A stretch of 64,000 bases of DNA from Paraburkholderia acidipaludis NBRC 101816 (GCF_000684975.1 NZ_BAXZ01000007.1:164723-228722); one strand, 5' to 3'. Counted from the stretch's first letter, positions 1 through 8,917 are shown. The notes: a model not told the origin generated them from the letters alone. Program-made: numbers and translations.

Positions 1-183
1 AAGCTGCTCGAAGCCAAGGTCGATGTCGAGTTCCACCGCTATCTCGCGCACCACGCGTTCGCCAACGAGACCGCCGTGGGCCCGAGCCGCATCGCCGCCA
101 CGCAGTACGACCCGGTCTGGGCGCAACTGGCCTGGGATCGCACGCTCACGTTCTGGGGCAAGACGCTCTGGCCGCGAGGCTGA
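1..183 (+). CDS. dienelactone hydrolase family protein, C-terminal fragment
   Basis: An open frame enters from the left edge and ends at a TGA at 181-183, leaving 60 residues. The tail carries FHRYLAHHAFANE followed by QYDPVWAQLAWDRT, a run I associate with the C-terminus of dienelactone-hydrolase-like alpha/beta hydrolases, where the His of the HHAFAN segment would be the catalytic histidine. The nucleophile region lies outside the window, so the substrate cannot be judged. The gene ends three bases before the convergent LysR gene. Confidence 0.65.
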   Translation, partial: KLLEAKVDVEFHRYLAHHAFANETAVGPSRIAATQYDPVWAQLAWDRTLTFWGKTLWPRG

Positions 184-186
184 GCC

Positions 187-1122
187 TCACTGGTCACGCG
201 GGGCCGGCCCCGTTGACTGCCCCGCCGCCGTCAACCGCCGCAGCTCTTCCAGCAGCTTCACCGCCGGGCTCGGCAGAATGCCGTCCCGGCGCCGGAAGGC
301 GGTGAGCGTGCGCCGCCCTTCCACGCCCGGCAGTTCGAGCGTATCGAACACCCCCGCCTTGCTTTCCGTCGCGTACATGGGCGTCGCCATCCAGCTCAGG
401 AAGCGCGAACTCGCCACGAGGCTCTTCAGCACGGTGATCGAGCGCGTCTCGACCACCACGTTCGGCAAGCCCAGGCCCTGTTCCGCGAACACCTGCTGCA
501 TGTGCTCGAAGGGCGCCGTGCCGCGCGGCGGGATTGCCCATTGTTCGTCGAGCGTGTCGGCCAGCGTGAGGCCCGGCTTGCGGCGCAACGGATGATCGAG
601 CGCCGCCACGACATAACTCAGATCCTCCCAGCGACAATCGCCGATCGCGGCGATCTCGTCGGTATCCGGCACCGCCATGCTGAGCGCGAGGTCGATCTCG
701 CGGCGCACCAGGGCGTCGGCAAGACGGTCCCACACCCCTTCGATAATTTCCACCCGCAGCTTGGGCCACTTCTGCAGCACACCGCTCACGGCGAGCGGCA
801 ACACATGGCTCGCAATGCTGCCCACCGCGCCGCAGCGGATCGTCCCGCGCGCGAGGCCGCGCATGGCGTCGATTTCCTCGCGGGTCTGCTCGGCCTCGCG
901 CAGCAAGAGGATCGCGTGCGGCAGCAGCGCATCGCCAACGGCCGTGAGCTGCATGCCGCGCGAATGGCGTTCGAAGAGCGGCGCGCCCACCTGGTCTTCG
1001 AGCCGGCGGATCGCCCGGCTCAGCGCGGGCTGCGTGACGTGCAGCGTATCGGCCGCGCGCCCGAGGCTGCCGGCCGATACGATCGTGGCGAAGGCATGCA
1101 GTTGCTGAAGATTGAAAGTCAT
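187..1122 (-). CDS. LysR-family transcriptional regulator
   Basis: This is a 311-residue LysR-type regulator. The N-terminal winged helix-turn-helix is clear (FNLQQLHAFATIVSAGSLGRAA, then TQPALSRAIRRLE and LFERHSRGMQLT), and a periplasmic-binding-protein-like effector domain fills the rest. The ATG at 1122 was chosen because it puts the HTH at residues 4-60; a longer frame to 1200 adds only non-homologous residues. It is divergent from the benzoylformate decarboxylase gene with about 100 bases between the starts. That is the usual arrangement for a LysR protein controlling the neighbouring aromatic-acid genes, so control of the mdlC-like/aldehyde dehydrogenase pair is the likely role (inference). 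Confidence 0.9.
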   Translation of the reverse strand: MTFNLQQLHAFATIVSAGSLGRAADTLHVTQPALSRAIRRLEDQVGAPLFERHSRGMQLTAVGDALLPHAILLLREAEQTREEIDAMRGLARGTIRCGAVGSIASHVLPLAVSGVLQKWPKLRVEIIEGVWDRLADALVRREIDLALSMAVPDTDEIAAIGDCRWEDLSYVVAALDHPLRRKPGLTLADTLDEQWAIPPRGTAPFEHMQQVFAEQGLGLPNVVVETRSITVLKSLVASSRFLSWMATPMYATESKAGVFDTLELPGVEGRRTLTAFRRRDGILPSPAVKLLEELRRLTAAGQSTGPAPRDQ

Positions 1123-1225
1123 GCCTGAAGGTAATGCCTTTGGGCAGAACCGGCAATTTCGGATTACCCCGAGCCTCGCGATAATGCCCCATCGGCACAA
1201 CGCGCCCCGTACAAGGAGACACCCA

Positions 1226-2860
1226 ATGGCAGGCAGTGCGCCTCAACAGGACAAACCGGCTGACACCGCGCAGGGCAGGACCGTGCGCGACGCCGTGATC
1301 GACTTCGCACGCCGTGTCGGCATGACGTCGATCTTCGCGAACCCCGGCTCGACCGAGTTGCCGATGTTCCGCGATTTCCCGGCCGATTTCCGTTATGTGC
1401 TGGGCCTGCACGAGGCGGTCGTCGTCGGCATGGCCGACGGCTATGCCCAGGCGAGCGGCCGCACGGCGCTCGTAAACCTGCATTCGGCGGCCGGCGTCGG
1501 CAATGCCATGGGCAATATCTTCACGGCGTTCCGCAACCGCACGCCGCTCGTCATCACCGCCGGTCAGCAGGCGCGCTCGATCCTGCCGTTCGACCCGTTC
1601 CTCGCCGCGACCCAGGCGACCGAGCTGCCGAAGCCCTATGTGAAATGGAGCATCGAGCCCGCGCGCGCCGAAGACGTCCCGCTCGCCATCGCGCGGGCCT
1701 GGGCAATCGCCATGCAGGAGCCGCGCGGCCCCGTGTTCGTCTCGATTCCCGTCGACGATTGGGACCGGCCGTCCGCGCTCGTGCCCGAGCGCGAGGTCGC
1801 CCATGTCATGCGGCCCGATCCGGCGATGCTCGCGCGCATCGGCGCGCTGCTCGATGCGTGCGAGCGGCCCGCGTTCGTGGTGGGCGGGGCCGTGGACCGC
1901 GCGCACGCCGTCGAGGACGTGGTTCAACTCGCCGAGCGGCATCGCGCGCGCGTCTACGTCGCGCCCATGACGGGACGCTGCAGCTTTCCGGAAACCCATC
2001 GCCTCTTCGCCGGCTTCCTGCCCGCCATGCGCGAGCGCATCGTCGAAACGCTCGGCGGCCACGATCTCGTCTTCGCACTCGGCGCACCGGCGTTCACTTA
2101 CCACGTGGAGGGGCGCGGCCCGCATGTGCCGCCCGGCGCGCCGCTGTGCCAGTTGATCGACGATCCGGGCACGGCTGCGTGGACGCCGCAAGGCCTGATC
2201 GCCGTCGGCAATGTGCGGCTCGGCGTGCGCGACCTGCTCGCGCGCCCGGCGCCTCGCGAGCGTGCCTTGCCCGCACCGCGGCCGACGCCGCCGCGTGCGC
2301 TGCCGCCGTCCCCTGGAGAACGCATGTCGGTGGCATTCGCGTTGCAGACGCTCAACGAAGCGCGCCACAGCAACAACGGCAACGACATCGTTGTGGAGGA
2401 AGCGCCCAGCGCCCGCCCCGTCATGCAGACCTACCTGCCGATCGAGCGCGCGGGCGGCTTCCTGACCATGGACAGCGGCGGCCTCGGCTACGGCATGCCT
2501 GCCGCGGTGGGCGTGGCGCTCGCCACGCCTCGCAAGCGCGTGATCGCGCTGATAGGCGACGGCTCCAGCATGTACTCGATCCAGGCGATCTGGAGCGCCG
2601 CGCAGCTGCGCCTGCCCATCACTTTCGTTATCCTGAACAACACGCGCTACGCGGCGCTGCAGGATTTCGCGCCGGTGTTCGGTTTCGGCCCCGGCGATCC
2701 GGTCCAGGGCACCGACCTGCCGGGCCTCGACTTCGTCACGATCGCGGCCGGCATGGGCTGTCCTGGCGTGCGCGTAAGCGTTGCGTCCGAGTTGCACGGA
2801 GCGCTGCAAAACGCGCTCTCGTCGCCAGGGCCTGCGCTCGTCGAAGTGGTCGTCGCGTAA
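1226..2860 (+). CDS. mdlC: benzoylformate decarboxylase (ThDP-dependent)
   Basis: This 544-residue thiamine-diphosphate enzyme should decarboxylate benzoylformate (phenylglyoxylate) to benzaldehyde in mandelate-type aromatic catabolism. The residues used by the Pseudomonas putida enzyme have clear counterparts: Ser42 in NPGSTELP, Glu63 in GLHEAVVVGMADGYAQASG and His86 in NLHSAAGVGNAMG. The GDGSSMYS...NN cofactor motif lies near residues 445-475. The ATG at 1226 follows AAGGAG at 1213-1218; the frame stays open to 1112, but that stretch overlaps the LysR gene. An aldehyde dehydrogenase follows 43 bases downstream, matching decarboxylase-then-dehydrogenase chemistry. Another 2-oxoacid decarboxylase or an acetolactate-synthase-like specificity is less likely because of the close match in the active-site segments. 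Confidence 0.85.
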   Translation: MAGSAPQQDKPADTAQGRTVRDAVIDFARRVGMTSIFANPGSTELPMFRDFPADFRYVLGLHEAVVVGMADGYAQASGRTALVNLHSAAGVGNAMGNIFTAFRNRTPLVITAGQQARSILPFDPFLAATQATELPKPYVKWSIEPARAEDVPLAIARAWAIAMQEPRGPVFVSIPVDDWDRPSALVPEREVAHVMRPDPAMLARIGALLDACERPAFVVGGAVDRAHAVEDVVQLAERHRARVYVAPMTGRCSFPETHRLFAGFLPAMRERIVETLGGHDLVFALGAPAFTYHVEGRGPHVPPGAPLCQLIDDPGTAAWTPQGLIAVGNVRLGVRDLLARPAPRERALPAPRPTPPRALPPSPGERMSVAFALQTLNEARHSNNGNDIVVEEAPSARPVMQTYLPIERAGGFLTMDSGGLGYGMPAAVGVALATPRKRVIALIGDGSSMYSIQAIWSAAQLRLPITFVILNNTRYAALQDFAPVFGFGPGDPVQGTDLPGLDFVTIAAGMGCPGVRVSVASELHGALQNALSSPGPALVEVVVA

Positions 2861-2903
2861 CCCCGCTCTCTAATACCCATCACGATTATCGAGGAGACAA
2901 ACC

Positions 2904-4355
2904 ATGCAAACCGTAGCAATGCTGATCGACGGCGAAAAGGCGTCTGCGCGCGACGGCGCCACATTCGAGCGCCGCAATCCGCTGGACGGCACCGTTGCCT
3001 CACGGGCGCCCGCCGCTTCCGTCGAAGACGCGCGCGCTGCCGTGGATGCCGCCGCGCGCGCCTTCCCGGCCTGGTCGGCGCTCGGGCCCGGCGAGCGCCG
3101 TGCGCTGCTCACGAAGGCCGCACACGCGCTCGAAGCAAAGGCCGATGCGTTCGCGGCGGCCATGGCGGCCGAAACCGGCGCCTCGGGCCTGTGGGCCGGC
3201 TTCAACGTGCATCTCGCGGCCCAGGGTCTGATCGAGGCCGCCGCCATGACCACGCAGATCGGCGGCGAGCTGATTCCCTCCGACGTGCCCGGCAGTCTCG
3301 CGATGGGCGTGCGCCAACCCGCCGGCGTCGTGCTCGGCATCGCGCCATGGAATGCGCCCGTGATCCTCGCCGTGCGCGCCATCGCACTGCCGCTCGCGTG
3401 CGGCAATACGGTCGTGCTGAAGGGCTCGGAAATCTGCCCCGCCACGCATGGCCTCATCGTCGAAGCCATGCAGGAAGCCGGCCTGCCGCGCGGCGCCGTG
3501 AACTTCGTGACGAACGCGCCGGCGGACGCCGCTCGCATCGTGGAGGCAATGATTGCGCATTCCAAGGTGCGGCGCGTGAACTTCACGGGCTCCACGCGCG
3601 TCGGCCGCCTGGTGGCGGAGCAATGCGCGCGCCATCTGAAGCCCGCCGTGCTCGAACTGGGCGGCAAGGCGCCGCTCGTCGTGCTCGACGACGCCGACCT
3701 CGACGCCGCAGTCAATGCCGCCGTCTTCGGCGCCTTCGCGAACTCGGGGCAAATCTGCATGTCGACCGAACGCATCATCGTCGACGAATCGATCGCCGAC
3801 GCCTTCGTCGACAAGCTGGCCGCGCGCGCCCGTGCACTGCCGCTCGGCGATCCGCGCAAGGGGCCGGTCGTGCTCGGCTCCGTGGTCGACATGAGCACGG
3901 TCGAACGCTGCAATGCGCTGATCGACGACGCGCTGGCGAAAGGCGCGACGCTCGTATGCGGCGGCAAGGCCGACACCACGCTGATGCCGGCGACGCTGCT
4001 GGACCACGTGACGCCCGAGATGCGCATCTACCACGACGAATCGTTCGGCCCCGTGAAGCCCATTGTCCGCGTGCGCGGCGAGGAAGCCGCGATCGCCTGG
4101 GCGAACGACAATCCGTATGGGCTCTCCTCGGCCGTGTTCAGCCGCGACAGCGCGCGGGCGCTCAACGTGGCGCGGCGCATCGAATCCGGCATCTGCCACA
4201 TCAATGGGCCGACCGTGCACGACGAAGCGCAGATGCCGTTCGGCGGCGTCAAGGACAGCGGCTTCGGGCGCTTCGGCGGCAAGGCAGGCATCGCCGAGTT
4301 CACCGAACTGCGCTGGATCACGCTGCAGACCACGCCGCGTCATTACCCTTTCTAA
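2904..4355 (+). CDS. NAD(P)-dependent aromatic aldehyde dehydrogenase
   Basis: This is a 483-residue aldehyde dehydrogenase of the salicylaldehyde/vanillin/benzaldehyde dehydrogenase type. Catalytic Cys285 sits in NSGQICMSTERI, the general base Glu251 in VLELGGKAP, Asn150 in APWNAP and the cofactor-binding Lys173 in VVLKGSE. A GAGGAGAC ribosome site precedes the ATG. It follows the decarboxylase gene by 43 bases on the same strand, so it probably oxidises the benzaldehyde that enzyme makes to benzoate (inference from context). The aldehyde specificity cannot be fixed from sequence alone. Confidence 0.88.
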   Translation: MQTVAMLIDGEKASARDGATFERRNPLDGTVASRAPAASVEDARAAVDAAARAFPAWSALGPGERRALLTKAAHALEAKADAFAAAMAAETGASGLWAGFNVHLAAQGLIEAAAMTTQIGGELIPSDVPGSLAMGVRQPAGVVLGIAPWNAPVILAVRAIALPLACGNTVVLKGSEICPATHGLIVEAMQEAGLPRGAVNFVTNAPADAARIVEAMIAHSKVRRVNFTGSTRVGRLVAEQCARHLKPAVLELGGKAPLVVLDDADLDAAVNAAVFGAFANSGQICMSTERIIVDESIADAFVDKLAARARALPLGDPRKGPVVLGSVVDMSTVERCNALIDDALAKGATLVCGGKADTTLMPATLLDHVTPEMRIYHDESFGPVKPIVRVRGEEAAIAWANDNPYGLSSAVFSRDSARALNVARRIESGICHINGPTVHDEAQMPFGGVKDSGFGRFGGKAGIAEFTELRWITLQTTPRHYPF

Positions 4356-4637
4356 GGAATGCAGATGGTTCGGGCCCGCCAATGGACACGCCACAGCACA
4401 CGCCAGAGCAGCTTCAACGGCATGTGCGTGTGATCGATATTCAGGATGACTTGCCGACATACCGCGATGGCTGGGATGGCCCGACCTGCGAAGCCTCATA
4501 GCCTCCTGGCCTTATAAGCACCCAGGCACCCGTCATCTCGAATTTCAAATAGAATCGGCTTCGCCTTGTGCCGGATATATGCCTGGTTCGGCGGCGAAAC
4601 CGACACCAGGCGCCCTCTTCCACCTGGAGCCGCCGCA

Positions 4638-5405
4638 ATGGCACAACTCGTCGATCATCCCGCGTTCCTTTTCGTCACGCTGATCGTCCTGCTTTCCGCG
4701 GCCGCCGCGCTCGGGGCTGTCGTGCTGCACCGCTTCCATCCGCTCCATGAGGAAACCCGCGAAAACTACAACGTCGTGCAGGGCGCCACGCTCACCCTGC
4801 TCGCGCTGCTGATCGGCTTCACGCTTTCGATGGCAGTCGGCCGCTACGACCAGCGCAAGAACTACGAGGAAGAGGAAGCCAATGCGATCGGCACGGAATA
4901 TGTGCGCGCCGATCTGATCGGCGGCGCGGGATCGGCGAAGGTGAAGGCCCTGCTCGCGCAGTACCTGGCGTTGCGCATCGAGTACTACACGACAAGCGAT
5001 GCAAAACAACTGGAAGCGATCAACAACAAGACTGCCGACCTCCAGGGCCAGCTCTGGGCAGGCGCGCGCGACGCGGCTGCGGCACAGCCCAATCCCATCA
5101 CGGCGCTTGTCGTGGCCGGCATGAACGATGTCCTCAACACCCAGGGCTATACCCAGGCGGCCTGGCTCAATCGCATTCCGGCATCGGCCTGGGGGCTCAT
5201 GCTGCTGATCGCCTTCTTCAGCAACCTCATGCAAGGCTATGGCGTGCGCGGAGAAACCGGCCGGCGCGTGCTGCTCGTCATCCTGCCCATCACCGTTTCG
5301 CTCTCGCTTTCGCTGATCGCGGACATCGACAGTCCGCGCGGCGGCCTGATTCGCGTGGTGCCGCAGAATCTGCTCCTCGTGCAGCAATCGATGCCGCCGA
5401 GCTGA
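4638..5405 (+). CDS. DUF4239 membrane protein
   Basis: This 255-residue inner-membrane protein has a hydrophobic N-terminal helix at about residues 10-32, a second at about 54-72 (TLTLLALLIGFTLSMAVGRY) and two C-terminal helices (WGLMLLIAFFSNLM and VLLVILPITVSLSLSLIADI). A charged soluble middle contains YDQRKNYEEEEANAIGTEY. This layout matches the DUF4239 (bestrophin-like) family, whose function is not established. The ATG at 4638 follows a CTGGAG site; the longer frame from 4566 lacks a good ribosome site. It stands alone, and the roughly 280 bases before it hold nothing I can support as a gene. Confidence 0.8.
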   Translation: MAQLVDHPAFLFVTLIVLLSAAAALGAVVLHRFHPLHEETRENYNVVQGATLTLLALLIGFTLSMAVGRYDQRKNYEEEEANAIGTEYVRADLIGGAGSAKVKALLAQYLALRIEYYTTSDAKQLEAINNKTADLQGQLWAGARDAAAAQPNPITALVVAGMNDVLNTQGYTQAAWLNRIPASAWGLMLLIAFFSNLMQGYGVRGETGRRVLLVILPITVSLSLSLIADIDSPRGGLIRVVPQNLLLVQQSMPPS

Positions 5406-5574
5406 GGGCGGCGCGCCCGGGAACGTGCGGTTGGTGCTGCGTCAAAGCGCAGCGTTTCGTAACCTCCGTTCAGCCGGGAACGCTATCTGCCGCCCGGCGC
5501 ACACTCGCCATTTCCTCTAAACTGGCCAACCCGGCCAATTCAGGCCAGCAAGCTATCAGCAACAGGATGCCCGC

Positions 5575-6279
5575 ATGAACGACCTTTCCGCCTTCCCCAT
5601 CACGCGCAAGTGGCCGGCCCGGCATCCCGACCGCATCCAGCTCTATTCGCTGCCCACGCCCAACGGCGTCAAGGCCTCGATCATGCTGGAGGAAACCGGG
5701 CTGCCCTATGAAGTGCATCTGGTGCGCTTCGACGCCAACGACCAGATGACGCCCGAGTTCCTTTCGCTCAATCCCAACAACAAGATTCCCGCGATCCTCG
5801 ACCCCAACGGCCCCGAAGGCCGGCCGCTCGCCCTGTTCGAGTCGGGTGCGATCCTCATTTATCTCGCCGACAAGTCCGGTCAGTTCCTCGCTCAGGCAGG
5901 CAACGAGCGCTACGAGACCATCCAGTGGCTCATGTTCCAGATGGGCGGCATGGGTCCGATGTTCGGTCAGGTGGGCTTCTTCCACCGTTTCGCCGGCAAG
6001 GAGTACGAGGACAAGCGTCCCCGCGACCGCTATGTCGCCGAGTCGCGCCGCCTGCTCAACGTGCTCAACGAGCGCCTCGCGGGCCGCGCATGGATCATGG
6101 GCGAGCACTACACCATTGCGGACATGGCCACGTTCCCGTGGGTGCGCAATCTGATCGGCTTCTATGAAGCAGGCGATCTGGTCGGCATCCAGGACTTTCC
6201 GCACGTCACGCGCGCGCTCGAAGCATTCGTCGCGCGCCCGGCAGTCGCGCGCGGACTGAACATCCCGCCGCGCGGCTAA
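5575..6279 (+). CDS. Nu-class glutathione S-transferase (YfcG/YghU type)
   Basis: This is a 234-residue cytosolic GST. The thioredoxin-fold domain (residues about 20-102) contains the TPNG signature (Thr28-Gly31) that replaces the usual Tyr/Ser/Cys in Nu-class enzymes, then NPNNKIPAILD and the glutathione-binding ESGAILIYLADK. An all-helical C-terminal domain follows. Known Nu-class members act mainly as disulfide-bond reductases or organic peroxidases using two glutathiones, so redox defence is the likely role. It is transcribed toward the SDR gene, and a strong hairpin separates them. An AGGA site lies a few bases before the ATG. Confidence 0.88.
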   Translation: MNDLSAFPITRKWPARHPDRIQLYSLPTPNGVKASIMLEETGLPYEVHLVRFDANDQMTPEFLSLNPNNKIPAILDPNGPEGRPLALFESGAILIYLADKSGQFLAQAGNERYETIQWLMFQMGGMGPMFGQVGFFHRFAGKEYEDKRPRDRYVAESRRLLNVLNERLAGRAWIMGEHYTIADMATFPWVRNLIGFYEAGDLVGIQDFPHVTRALEAFVARPAVARGLNIPPRG

Positions 6280-6288
6280 GCGGCGCCC

Positions 6289-6327
6289 GGCGCTTCAAGC
6301 CTCGTTCTGCGCGAGGCTCGAAGCGCC
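6289..6327. terminator. bidirectional hairpin between convergent genes
   Basis: The 16-base arms at 6289-6304 and 6312-6327 pair with a single mismatch around a 7-base loop. The structure sits in the 98-base gap between the convergent GST and SDR stop codons, as expected for a shared terminator. No long T-run follows on either strand. Confidence 0.6.
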
Positions 6328-6377
6328 CGGTTCAGGCAAGCCGCAACGGCCATCACCCTCGTCCGCAATACGCGGGC

Positions 6378-7148
6378 TTACACCGACTTCACCTCGCCGC
6401 CGTCCATGCGCAGCGTCGACCCCGTCATCCAGTGCGCCGCCGGCGAGACGACGAACGCCATCAGTTCGGCAATCTCCTCGGGCATACCGTAGCGGGCAAT
6501 ACCCGCTTCCGCCGGGAATCTGGCCGTGGCCTCCTCCACCGTCATATCGTGCAGCGGCGCCCAGTGTTCGAGATACGAGCGACGCCGCCCCGTCATCACC
6601 GGCCCGGGCAGCACGCTGTTCACCTGCACGCCGTCCGCAATGCCGCGGTCGGAAAACGCTTTCGCCAGCGCCACGATGGCAGCGTTGATCGTGCCCACGG
6701 CGGCATACGGCGCCTTCGGGAACAGCGCGGAATTACCGGACATCAGCACGACCGAACCTGATGCCGCCTTCAGCGCCGGCCACGCCGCAATCGTGAGACG
6801 CCGCGCGCCATGCAGCTTCAGCGCCAGCCCTCGTTCCCACTCGTCGTCGGTCATCTCGAACACGTCGATCTGCGGGACCGCGCCGGCGATGTTGAGCAAC
6901 GCGTCGATGCGGCCAAACGCCGCCAGCGTGCGGTCGACAACCTGCTGGGCCGCCTCGGGATCCGCGAGGTCGAGTTCGATCACGAGCGCCTTGGCCCCCG
7001 CGCGCTCCACCTCGCCCGCCGTTTCTTCCAGGTTCGCCCGATTGCGCGCGACCAGCGCGACGGCGCCGAAGTCCCGCGCCAGCCGGATTGCAGTTGAACG
7101 GCCGATTCCCTGGCTCGCACCCGTGACAATGGCAACTCTCGTGGACAT
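6378..7148 (-). CDS. SDR family oxidoreductase with an atypical active site
   Basis: This 256-residue short-chain dehydrogenase has the cofactor motif TGASQGIGRS at residues 9-18, NIAG at 86-89 and a C-terminal NGGE-like ending (MDGGE). The active site is unusual. Ser137/Ser140 and Tyr148 are present in MSGNSALFPKAPYAAVG, but the YxxxK lysine position (152) is glycine. The protein may therefore be a non-classical SDR or have lost normal oxidoreductase activity. The start at 7148 was chosen because GGAGAGAG lies just upstream, better than the ATG four codons earlier. A hydrolase gene lies 50 bases upstream on the same strand, so the two may be co-transcribed. Confidence 0.82.
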   Translation of the reverse strand: MSTRVAIVTGASQGIGRSTAIRLARDFGAVALVARNRANLEETAGEVERAGAKALVIELDLADPEAAQQVVDRTLAAFGRIDALLNIAGAVPQIDVFEMTDDEWERGLALKLHGARRLTIAAWPALKAASGSVVLMSGNSALFPKAPYAAVGTINAAIVALAKAFSDRGIADGVQVNSVLPGPVMTGRRRSYLEHWAPLHDMTVEEATARFPAEAGIARYGMPEEIAELMAFVVSPAAHWMTGSTLRMDGGEVKSV

Positions 7149-7199
7149 CACTCTCTCCATGAAGGTGAATCGATAAAGGCCCGTGCTCGCGCTTTGAGA

Positions 7200-8054
7200 T
7201 TAGCGCACGAGAAATCCGGCAGTGGCCTCGGCAATTTCCGCAGCGTGGGTTTCGAGCGCGAAATGACCCGTGTCGAAGAAACGCACGACCGCTTGCGGCA
7301 AATCCCGCCGGAACGCTTCCGCGCCGGCCGGAAGGAAGAACGGATCGTTCCTGCCCCACACGGCGAGAAACGGCGGCTGATGCGTGCGGAAGTATTGCTG
7401 GAAAGCCGGATACAGGGCCACGTTACTGCCATAGTCGCCAAACAGATCGAGCTGGATTTCGGCCACGCCGTCGCGCGCGAGATAGTGGTTGTCGAGCGTG
7501 TAGCCGTCCGGCGACACCGCTGCCGCATCGGGCACGCCATGCGTGTACTGCCACTTCGTCGTTTCGGGCGCGAGGAACGCGCGCAGCGCCTCGCGGTTCG
7601 CGGCCGTCCGCGCGCCCCAATACGCGCGGATCGGATTCCAGCCGTCGCTCAAACCTTCTTCGTAGGCATTTCCGTTCTGCGAAACGATCGCCGTAATTCT
7701 TTCGGGATGCTTGAGAGCCAGCCGGAAGCCGGTCGGCGCACCGTAATCGAAGACGTACACCGCATAGCGATCGAAGCCGATCACCTCCGTGAAGCGGTCG
7801 ATCACGCTGGCGATGTTCTCGAACGTATAAGCGAAGCGATCGCGCGACGGCAGGTCCGACTGGCCGAAACCGGGCAGATCCGGCGCGACCAGATGGAAAC
7901 GCCCGGCGAGCTTCGGTATCAGATCGCGGAACATGTGGCTCGAAGTCGGAAAGCCGTGCAGCAGCAACAGCTTCGGCGCGTCGCGACGGCCGGCCTCGCG
8001 ATAGAACACGTTGAAACCGTCCACATCGGCATGACGGTACGAAATCCTGGACAT
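7200..8054 (-). CDS. alpha/beta hydrolase, haloalkane dehalogenase/epoxide hydrolase type
   Basis: This is a 284-residue alpha/beta hydrolase. The oxyanion motif LLHGFPTSS is at residues 31-39, and the nucleophile elbow has Asp103 (YVFDYGAPTGF) where lipases have Ser. That Asp is the hallmark of haloalkane dehalogenases and epoxide hydrolases, which form an alkyl-enzyme ester. Later, VWGRNDPFF and TGHFALE supply the expected acid and the catalytic histidine. The start at 8054 begins the conserved fold, while the open frame to 8315 runs into the next gene. It follows another hydrolase gene by 35 bases on the same strand. The substrate is unknown. Confidence 0.82.
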   Translation of the reverse strand: MSRISYRHADVDGFNVFYREAGRRDAPKLLLLHGFPTSSHMFRDLIPKLAGRFHLVAPDLPGFGQSDLPSRDRFAYTFENIASVIDRFTEVIGFDRYAVYVFDYGAPTGFRLALKHPERITAIVSQNGNAYEEGLSDGWNPIRAYWGARTAANREALRAFLAPETTKWQYTHGVPDAAAVSPDGYTLDNHYLARDGVAEIQLDLFGDYGSNVALYPAFQQYFRTHQPPFLAVWGRNDPFFLPAGAEAFRRDLPQAVVRFFDTGHFALETHAAEIAEATAGFLVR

Positions 8055-8089
8055 GGTTTGCCTCCAGAGGAAACGACGAAACAGCGCGT

Positions 8090-8785
8090 TCAGCGGCCAG
8101 CGGCTGAGCGCACCGCTTCGAGAATGATCTGCGCGACGGCGTCGGGCGCCGTCACGAGGGGGGTGTGATCGGCGTCGTGGGAACGCACGTTTGCGTTCAT
8201 GCGACGCGCCATGAAATGCTGAGTGGCCGGATCGATCATGCGGTCGCGCCCGGCGACGAGGAACCACGCCGGCACATCCCGCCACAGCGGGCGCGCCACG
8301 GCTTCGCCGATGCATGCCGGCGCGATGGGACGCTGCACGGCGGCCAACACCGCCAGTTCCTGCGAGGTCGCGTCCTGGGCAAAGGCGCTGGCAAAAGCGT
8401 CGTGCGGCAGCCAGATCCAGCCGTCTCTATCGGGAGCGAGCTTCGGCGCCAACGGATGCGTTTCGCCGCGATAAAACACGTCGGCCACCGTTTCGCCTTC
8501 GTCAGGCGCGAGCGCCGCCACATAAACCAGCGCCCGAACCGCTTCGGCCCGCGCCGCACCGATCACCGCGCCGGCATAGGCATGCCCCGCCAGCACGACC
8601 GGTCCCGCGGCCCGCCCTATCGCCCGCCCGAGCGCCGCCACGTCGTCGCCGAGCGAGGTGAGCGGCAACGGCGCCGCGATTGCCTCGACGCCAGCCGCCT
8701 CCAGACAGCCAATCACCTTGCTCCAGCTCGATCCGTCCGCCCAGGCTCCATGGGCGAGCACCACGCTTACGTTCTCGGATGCCAT
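8090..8785 (-). CDS. alpha/beta hydrolase-fold protein lacking the nucleophile serine
   Basis: This 231-residue protein resembles the small esterases of the pyrethroid-hydrolase-like group. It starts VSVVLAHGAWADGSSW, with the HGAW oxyanion region, and has the late motifs VAGRDRMID and a C-terminal His in DADHTPLV. The nucleophile elbow reads GHAYAG (around residue 69) instead of GHSYGG, so serine is replaced by alanine. Ordinary ester hydrolysis is therefore doubtful; some family members with this elbow may have another role. A strong GGAGGA site precedes the ATG. It is the first gene of a leftward cluster and is divergent from the CGNR regulator across a repeat-containing promoter region. 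Confidence 0.78.
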   Translation of the reverse strand: MASENVSVVLAHGAWADGSSWSKVIGCLEAAGVEAIAAPLPLTSLGDDVAALGRAIGRAAGPVVLAGHAYAGAVIGAARAEAVRALVYVAALAPDEGETVADVFYRGETHPLAPKLAPDRDGWIWLPHDAFASAFAQDATSQELAVLAAVQRPIAPACIGEAVARPLWRDVPAWFLVAGRDRMIDPATQHFMARRMNANVRSHDADHTPLVTAPDAVAQIILEAVRSAAGR

Positions 8786-8842
8786 GTCGCATTCCTCCAG
8801 GGAAAGTGGCCACCGTCCCGGCAGTCAGACTCCGCCTCGATC

Positions 8843-8917
8843 AGTAACCTGTTTGATGTTGTTTTAAAGGTTACTAACCGCACATGTAACTTGTCAAGCG
8901 AATTTTTAACGGTTACA
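8843..8917. promoter_or_regulatory. divergent promoter region with paired GGTTAC-type inverted repeats
   Basis: This AT-rich gap between a hydrolase gene and the CGNR regulator contains AGTAACC (8843-8849) paired with GGTTACT (8869-8875), and TGTAAC (8885-8890) paired with GTTACA (8912-8917). Four related half-sites in about 75 bases suggest an operator cluster. The adjacent regulator is the obvious candidate to bind it (inference). Confidence 0.5.

Noticed and set aside
194..2809. 871-codon open frame on the minus strand
   Set aside because: It runs antisense through the decarboxylase gene and across the LysR gene in another frame. Its protein is Arg/His/Ala-rich without any family motif, as expected of a GC-rich shadow frame.
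4365..4501. Two tiny frames after the aldehyde dehydrogenase (ATG at 4365 with AAGGAAT upstream, 22 codons; ATG at 4382, 39 codons)
   Set aside because: They overlap in different frames and neither protein resembles anything I know. Only the first has a ribosome site, which could instead be chance after the stop codon.
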